Source: an uncultured Lachnospiraceae bacterium
Lineage (GTDB): Bacteria > Bacillota > Clostridia > Lachnospirales > Lachnospiraceae
DNA length: 64,000 nt
Assembly: GCA_947632555.1 (NCBI GenBank)
Contig: CANRPU010000003.1
Span: forward strand, 62,001-126,000
Reading direction: 5' to 3'
The position numbers and the translations under genes were made by a program. Shown here in pieces: positions 59,566 through 64,000 of this stretch. The notes below the pieces were generated by a model. The model did no database searches. It was not told the DNA's origin and saw only the letters and a list, made by a program, of their open reading frames with translations. Position 1 is the stretch's first letter. Each line of letters starts with the position of its first letter.

Positions 59566-60351
59566 ATGAGCGTTATTTCTATGAAACAGTTATTGGAAGC
59601 AGGTGTACATTTCGGACACCAGACCAGAAGATGGAACCCTAAGATGGCTCCTTACATCTTCACCGAAAGGAACGGTATCCACATCATTGATCTGCAGAAG
59701 TCCGTAGGCAAGGTGGATGAAGCTTATAAGGCTATTTCCGAGATCGCGGCGCAGGGCGGTACCATTCTTTTTGTAGGCACCAAAAAGCAGGCACAGGATG
59801 CCGTAAAGACCGAGGCGGAAAGATGCGGCATGTACTATGTGAATGAGAGATGGCTGGGCGGTATGCTGACCAATTTTAAGACGATCCGTTCCAGAGTGGA
59901 CAGACTGCACGCGATAGAAACCATGTCCCAGGACGGTACCTTTGACGTGCTTCCCAAGAAGGAAGTGATCGCACTCAGAAAAGAGTGGGAGAAGCTGGAG
60001 AAGAACCTGGGCGGTATCAAGAACATGGAGAGAGTTCCCGACGCTATCTTTGTTGTAGATCCCAAGAAGGAAAGGATCTGTATACAGGAAGCGCACGCGC
60101 TGGGCATCACCCTGTTAGGCATCGGAGATACCAACTGTGACCCTGAAGAACTGGATTATATCATTCCCGGCAATGATGACGCTATCAGGGCCATCAAGCT
60201 GATCGTGTCCAAGATGGCGGACGCCGTGATCGAGGCAAATCAGGGCGAAGCCGCGTATACCGAAGTCGACGTAACGGCGGAGGCTGACGCGGACGAGGAG
60301 AAAGCGGCAGATATTGAGGAGATCGCGGAAGAAGCGGCAGCGGAAGAATAA
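59566..60351 (+). CDS. rpsB: 30S ribosomal protein S2
   Basis: A 261-residue S2 with the family landmarks: [57 protein letters not shown], and [19 protein letters not shown]. The last 30 residues are an acidic Ala/Glu/Asp tail, a common clostridial extension. The CGGAGGAAAAG site precedes the ATG. The rpsB-tsf pair directly after the motility cluster is as in Bacillus. Confidence 0.98.
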   Translation: MSVISMKQLLEAGVHFGHQTRRWNPKMAPYIFTERNGIHIIDLQKSVGKVDEAYKAISEIAAQGGTILFVGTKKQAQDAVKTEAERCGMYYVNERWLGGMLTNFKTIRSRVDRLHAIETMSQDGTFDVLPKKEVIALRKEWEKLEKNLGGIKNMERVPDAIFVVDPKKERICIQEAHALGITLLGIGDTNCDPEELDYIIPGNDDAIRAIKLIVSKMADAVIEANQGEAAYTEVDVTAEADADEEKAADIEEIAEEAAAEE

Positions 60352-60381
60352 CAGCGAGATCATAATTTGGAGGATGAAACA

Positions 60382-61323
60382 ATGGCGGATATTACAGCAG
60401 CAATGGTAAAAGAACTGCGTGAAATGACCGGCGCCGGCATGATGGACTGCAAAAAGGCGCTGAATGAAACCGGCGGCAGTATGGACGAAGCCGTAGAGTT
60501 CCTGCGGAAGAACGGTCAGGCGAAGGCAGAGAAGAAGGCCGGCAGGATCGCCGCGGAAGGTCTTTGTATGGTAGTAAAGAAAGACGATACCACGGCAGCG
60601 GTAGTGGAGGTAAATTCCGAAACCGACTTCGTGGCGAAGAACGCGGATTTTCAGGCGTATGTAACCGCGGTGGCGAATCAGGCGGTGGAAACCGACGCGA
60701 AAGACATGGACGCGTTTCTGGCGGAAGCATGGAACCTGGATACCGGTAAGACCGTAAAGGAGGCGCTGGTAGAGAAGATCGCCGTTATCGGTGAAAATCT
60801 GAATATCAGAAGATTTGAGAAAGTAACGGCTGAGAACGGATGCGTAGTATCGTATGTACATGGCGGCGGCCGTATCGGCGTTATCGTGGAAGCGGAAACC
60901 GACGTGGTAAACGACAGCGTAAAGGAAGCTATGACCAATATCGCCATGCAGGTGGCGGCGCTTTCTCCCAAGTATATCTCCACGGAGGAAGTTTCCGAGG
61001 AATACAAGGCGCATGAGAAAGAGATCCTCATGGCGCAGATGCAGGCTGATCCCAAGATGGCGGGAAAACCCGAAAAGGTTATCGAGGGCGCTGTCGCGGG
61101 CCGTCTGAACAAGGAATTAAAAGAAGTATGTCTGCTGGAGCAGGTATATGTAAAGGCAGAAGACGGTAAGCAGACCGTTGCCCAGTATCTTGCCCAGGTA
61201 GCGAAGGAGAACGGCGCGCGGCTTTCCGTTAAGAAGTTTGTCCGTTTTGAAACCGGCGAAGGGCTGGAGAAAAAGGAAGAGAACTTCGCGGAGGAAGTAG
61301 CGAAGCAGATGGCGGGAAACTAA
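60382..61323 (+). CDS. tsf: Translation elongation factor Ts
   Basis: A 313-residue EF-Ts that exchanges GDP for GTP on EF-Tu. The N-terminal UBA-like domain holds LREMTGAGMMDCKKAL, followed by EINSETDFVAKN-like VNSETDFVAKN and the core domains. The frame extends five residues upstream; TTGGAGGATG six bases before 60382 decides the start. Length is typical. A terminator follows. Confidence 0.98.
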   Translation: MADITAAMVKELREMTGAGMMDCKKALNETGGSMDEAVEFLRKNGQAKAEKKAGRIAAEGLCMVVKKDDTTAAVVEVNSETDFVAKNADFQAYVTAVANQAVETDAKDMDAFLAEAWNLDTGKTVKEALVEKIAVIGENLNIRRFEKVTAENGCVVSYVHGGGRIGVIVEAETDVVNDSVKEAMTNIAMQVAALSPKYISTEEVSEEYKAHEKEILMAQMQADPKMAGKPEKVIEGAVAGRLNKELKEVCLLEQVYVKAEDGKQTVAQYLAQVAKENGARLSVKKFVRFETGEGLEKKEENFAEEVAKQMAGN

Positions 61324-61350
61324 GGACCGCCCTGAGTGAAACGGAAAACG

Positions 61351-61385
61351 AACCTGTCCGGTCTTTCTGGCCGGGCAGGTTTTTG
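61351..61385 (+). terminator. Rho-independent terminator after tsf
   Basis: AACCTGTCCGG (61351-61361) pairs with CCGGGCAGGTT (61371-61381) with one G-T wobble, a nine-base loop, and a run of T. Confidence 0.85.
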
Positions 61386-61480
61386 TTCTGTCAGGATTAA
61401 AGGAACCTTGCTAATGAGCCTGACATGCCTTTTCAAGGGCTGGATAAAAGCGGGATAACTGAATACACTAATATGGACTA

Positions 61481-61486
61481 TATAAT
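61481..61486 (+). promoter_or_regulatory. Possible -10 element for the Xre-family gene
   Basis: TATAAT at 61481-61486 lies 24 bases before the ATG. No convincing -35 element is found 16-18 bases upstream, so activation by another protein is possible. Confidence 0.35.
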
Positions 61487-61509
61487 CTTATTTTAGGAGG
61501 ATATAGGCC

Positions 61510-61944
61510 ATGGGTAAAAAAGAAATTTCCGAAGAGCGCAGGCAGATGGCGCAAAGACTGCGGCGGATACGGGAAAACGCCGGACTGACGCAGGAGAAAT
61601 TCGCGGAAGTGATGGGGATTTCGGTTTCCGCGTACAAAAAGCTGGAAAGCGGGGAGAATCGCATTTCTTTGTCCGGCCTGAAAAAATTATATGAAAAGAT
61701 GCACGTTTCGGCGGACTATATGCTTTACGGGACAAATAAAAATGTGGAGGAGGTATGGGAAGCCATACTGAATACCTCGGAAACGGAAAAGATGTTTCTG
61801 CTGACGCGTCTGACCGTATATTTTACCAAAATGAAAAAAGAAGCGTTTCCTTTGCAGGAAGAGCAGAAAAAGCATGACAGGCGCATCGCGAAGTTCATGA
61901 AAGCCCTGCAGGGATATGAAGAGGATACGGACTTGCCGGAATGA
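61510..61944 (+). CDS. Xre-family HTH transcriptional regulator
   Basis: A 144-residue protein. Residues about 9-67 form a Cro/CI-type HTH (RRIRENAGLTQEKFAEVMGI, then SVSAYKKLESGENRISLSGL), followed by a helical region with a charged tail that may dimerise. Target genes are unknown; it is a single gene with its own terminator, upstream of the cobalt/nickel transporter. AGGAGGATATAGGCC precedes the ATG. Confidence 0.85.
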   Translation: MGKKEISEERRQMAQRLRRIRENAGLTQEKFAEVMGISVSAYKKLESGENRISLSGLKKLYEKMHVSADYMLYGTNKNVEEVWEAILNTSETEKMFLLTRLTVYFTKMKKEAFPLQEEQKKHDRRIAKFMKALQGYEEDTDLPE

Positions 61945-61959
61945 CCGGCAAGTTTTTTT
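61931..61959 (+). terminator. Terminator overlapping the end of the Xre gene
   Basis: ACTTGCCGG (61931-61939) pairs perfectly with CCGGCAAGT (61945-61953), followed by T. The stop codon of the Xre gene lies in the loop. Confidence 0.85.
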
Positions 61960-62038
61960 GTGAGGAAATAATTCTTTTATTCCCGGCTGTCCTGTGATAA
62001 ACTGATAACGGAATATGGAATGACGGGAGGAATATAAA

Positions 62039-63034
62039 ATGCATATGGCGGATGCGCTGGTGTCACCGGCGGTGGCGGGTACCATGTATGCCTGTTCCGC
62101 GGCCGCGGCGGCATATTCGGTACGGCAGGTCAGGCTGGATACGGATACCAAAAAGGTGCCGGTAATGGGTGTGATGGGGGCTTTTGTATTTGCGGCCCAG
62201 ATGATCAATTTTACCATTCCGGGTACGGGTTCCAGCGGACATCTCTGCGGCGGCATGCTGCTGTCTGCGCTGCTGGGGCCGTGCGGAGGATTTTTGACTA
62301 TGATCGGCGTGCTGTTGATACAGTGTCTGTTCTTCGCGGACGGCGGGCTGCTGGCGCTTGGCTGCAATATATGGAATATGGCTTTTTACGGTTGTTTCAT
62401 AGGCTCCCTGCTCATCTGGAAACCCATGATGAAGAAGGGATTCACCAGAGGGAAGATAATCGCGGCTTCCGTGCTGGGCTGTGTGCTGACCTTGCAGATG
62501 GGAGCCTTCAGCGTGGTACTGGAAACCACTGCCTCGGGGGTAACGGAACTGCCCGCCGCGGCTTTCGCCGCGGTGATGCAGCCCATTCATCTGGCGATCG
62601 GTCTGGTGGAGGGGCTTATCACGGCCGCGGTGCTGGTCTTTGTTTATGAGGCCAGGCCGGAACTGCTGTCCGGAGGGACCGCGCCGGAGCGGAAGGGGAA
62701 ACTGTCCTTTCGGGGCACTCTGACGGCGCTTGGGGCCGCGGCGTTAATAACTGCCGGGCTACTGTCCCTGGCAGCCTCTTCCAGTCCCGACGGCCTGGAA
62801 TGGTCTATGGAAAAAGTGGCCGGCTCCGCCGAACTGGAGGCGGAAGGAGAACTCTGGCAGCGGGCGGAAGCCGTGCAGGAGGCTACGGCCATGCTGCCGG
62901 ATTACGGCTTCGCCGGTACCCAGTCCGCGGGAGGGACCGCTGTTTCCGGTATTGTGGGAGCGGCCGCGGTACTGCTCCTCTGCGTGGGGGCGTGCCTGCT
63001 GTTTCAATTTTTCAAAAGGCGTAAAGGGACATGA
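62039..63034 (+). CDS. cbiM: CbiM/NikM substrate-binding component of an ECF cobalt or nickel transporter, with PDGLE domain
   Basis: A 331-residue membrane protein. The mature N-terminus MHMADALVSP carries the metal-binding His2 of the family, and SSGHLCGG at about residue 64-71 provides the second conserved histidine. Six to seven helices follow. From about residue 225 a C-terminal PDGLE-type domain (SSSPDGLEWSMEKV plus a final membrane helix) is fused; this replaces a separate CbiN/NikN. The substrate, Co or Ni, cannot be fixed. The start at 62039, with GGGAGG eight bases away, is required to place His2. It overlaps cbiQ by four bases. Confidence 0.88.
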   Translation: MHMADALVSPAVAGTMYACSAAAAAYSVRQVRLDTDTKKVPVMGVMGAFVFAAQMINFTIPGTGSSGHLCGGMLLSALLGPCGGFLTMIGVLLIQCLFFADGGLLALGCNIWNMAFYGCFIGSLLIWKPMMKKGFTRGKIIAASVLGCVLTLQMGAFSVVLETTASGVTELPAAAFAAVMQPIHLAIGLVEGLITAAVLVFVYEARPELLSGGTAPERKGKLSFRGTLTALGAAALITAGLLSLAASSSPDGLEWSMEKVAGSAELEAEGELWQRAEAVQEATAMLPDYGFAGTQSAGGTAVSGIVGAAAVLLLCVGACLLFQFFKRRKGT

Positions 63035-63843
63035 AGGGAATAGACGGAGCGGTTTATGAAATACACGGCATGGCCGCGCTGGCCGCGAGGGATAAATGGA
63101 TCAACCGGATTCATCCGCTGGTCAAGCTGCTGCTTACCCTGGGGTATATCGGGGCGGTGGTTTCTTTTTCCCGGTACGACATCATCGGGCTGATCGGGCT
63201 GGCGGTATATCCGGTGGCGGGCTTTCTGCTGGGGGACCTTTCCCTGAAGGAAGGCTGCCGGCGGATGCGCTTTGTGCTGCCTTTGGTCTGTCTGACCGGG
63301 CTGCCCAATCTGTTTCTGGACAGGCGGCAGGTGCTTTTTTGGGGCGTGAAGGTGGGCGCCGGCCTGTTTTCCATGCTGACGCTGGCAGGAAAAGGCGTTC
63401 TGACCGTATTCGCTTCCTATATCCTGATCGCCACTACCTCTCTGGACAAGCTCTGTTATGCTCTCAGGCTGCTCCATGTTCCCAGGGCTCTGGTGACGCA
63501 GTTCATGCTGACTTACCGCTATGTGACGGTATTGCTGGAGGAAGCGGGGCGGATGGTGCAGGCCTATACCCTGCGGGCCCCGGGGCAGAAGGGGATCCGG
63601 TTTAAGGTATGGGGATCCCTGACGGGGCTGCTTTTGCTGCGCGGCATGGACAGGGCGGAAAATGTATACCAGAGTATGCTGCTGAGAGGCTGGGGAACGG
63701 ATTACGGATACCAAAAGGGCAGAGTGCCCCTCCGGGTGTGGGATATCCTGTATTTCCTGTTCTGGGCGGGAATCATCGCGGTCTTTTCCCTGTGTCCCGT
63801 GCTGCCCATCCTGGGAGATCTGATAGGGGGGATCCTGATATGA
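63031..63843 (+). CDS. cbiQ: ECF transporter transmembrane component CbiQ
   Basis: A 270-residue membrane protein with about five helices and the EcfT coupling motifs in the cytoplasmic loop (ARRG-type segments here GMDRAENVYQSMLLRGWG, and LHVPRALVTQFMLTYRYV). It connects the substrate component with the ATPase. The ATG overlaps the cbiM stop, and its own stop overlaps cbiO, so the three are coupled. Confidence 0.9.
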   Translation: MKGIDGAVYEIHGMAALAARDKWINRIHPLVKLLLTLGYIGAVVSFSRYDIIGLIGLAVYPVAGFLLGDLSLKEGCRRMRFVLPLVCLTGLPNLFLDRRQVLFWGVKVGAGLFSMLTLAGKGVLTVFASYILIATTSLDKLCYALRLLHVPRALVTQFMLTYRYVTVLLEEAGRMVQAYTLRAPGQKGIRFKVWGSLTGLLLLRGMDRAENVYQSMLLRGWGTDYGYQKGRVPLRVWDILYFLFWAGIIAVFSLCPVLPILGDLIGGILI

Positions 63844-64000
63844 GCCATATACGAATAGATGTGGATGACCTTTTTTTCGGTTATGAAAAAGAAAACGATA
63901 TCCTGAAGGGGATTTCTTTTCACGCGCGGGAATCGGAATCCGTGGGGATCATCGGAGAGAACGGCGCTGGGAAATCCACCCTGTTAAAGCTGCTGGTGGG
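63840..64000 (+). CDS. cbiO: ECF transporter ATPase CbiO (partial, runs off the right edge)
   Basis: The first 53 residues of an ABC ATPase: MSHIRIDVDDLFFGYEKEND, then the Walker A GENGAGKST at about residues 39-47. The start overlaps the cbiQ stop (ATGA). It supplies energy to the CbiM-CbiQ transporter. The signature motif and Walker B are beyond the window. Confidence 0.88.
   Translation, partial: MSHIRIDVDDLFFGYEKENDILKGISFHARESESVGIIGENGAGKSTLLKLLV

Noticed and set aside
61960..62038. Cobalamin riboswitch before cbiM
   Set aside because: The interval is too short and lacks a B12-box-like sequence.

Overview
The window looks like the chromosome of a motile Gram-positive member of the Clostridia, most likely a Lachnospiraceae. 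The evidence is the set of Firmicute genes (CodY, a FliY with CheC and FliN parts, CheC/CheD, FliA/SigD, an S2-EF-Ts pair), strong AGGAGG ribosome binding sites with occasional GTG and TTG starts, about half G+C by eye, and a gene order that closely follows the Bacillus fla/che locus. No rRNA, tRNA, CRISPR array, prophage or insertion sequence was seen.

Layout. (1) 1-5384: the end of a NifU-like gene, tRNA thiolase mnmA, a PHP-type histidinol phosphatase on the minus strand, then the glycolytic run gap-pgk-tpiA with its own promoter and terminators. (2) 5450-18840: a type IV pilus operon behind a perfect consensus sigma-A promoter: pilB, pilC, a major-type pilin, prepilin peptidase, a PilM-PilN fusion, PilO, and four further pseudopilin or minor-pilin genes, the last being an unusually large 826-residue protein. 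No pilT is present; the place between pilB and pilC where it often lies holds a decayed Rpn-type nuclease pseudogene and 500 bases of gene-free DNA. An apparently intact nuclease-like relative follows the operon at 19080. (3) 20185-23135: topA and codY, with a near-perfect CodY box just ahead of the codY promoter. (4) 23257-58325: one long flagellar and chemotaxis cluster, flgB to fliA and beyond. It builds the basal body (flgBC, fliEFG), export apparatus (fliHIJ, fliOPQR, flhBA), hook (fliK, flgD, flgE), stator (motAB), switch (fliM, fliY), placement factors (flhF, flhG), a c-di-GMP brake-like PilZ protein and the chemotaxis core (cheY, B, A, W, C, D). It ends with sigma-28 (fliA) and accessory membrane and coiled-coil proteins. 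A likely sigma-28 promoter ahead of fliK and a terminator-like hairpin after flgE suggest the cluster is subdivided transcriptionally. (5) 58350-64000: a metallophosphoesterase lipoprotein, rpsB-tsf with its own promoter and leader, a small Xre regulator, and an ECF cobalt/nickel transporter (cbiM-PDGLE fusion, cbiQ, partial cbiO) running off the right edge.

How the parts fit. The neighbourhood topA ... codY-flgB ... sigD-(membrane coiled-coil protein)-rpsB-tsf is the one known from Bacillus subtilis, so the flagellar block is ancestral. The type IV pilus block sits between tpiA and topA and shows more signs of change: a pseudogene, a gene fusion, a pilin of differing composition, and a giant minor pilin. 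No wholly new system is evident. The points most worth following are the pilus locus with its giant tip-like pilin and missing retraction ATPase, the internal sigma-28 promoter, the CodY box at codY, recent tandem duplications in fliY and after cheD, and the unassigned small proteins at the end of the flagellar cluster.
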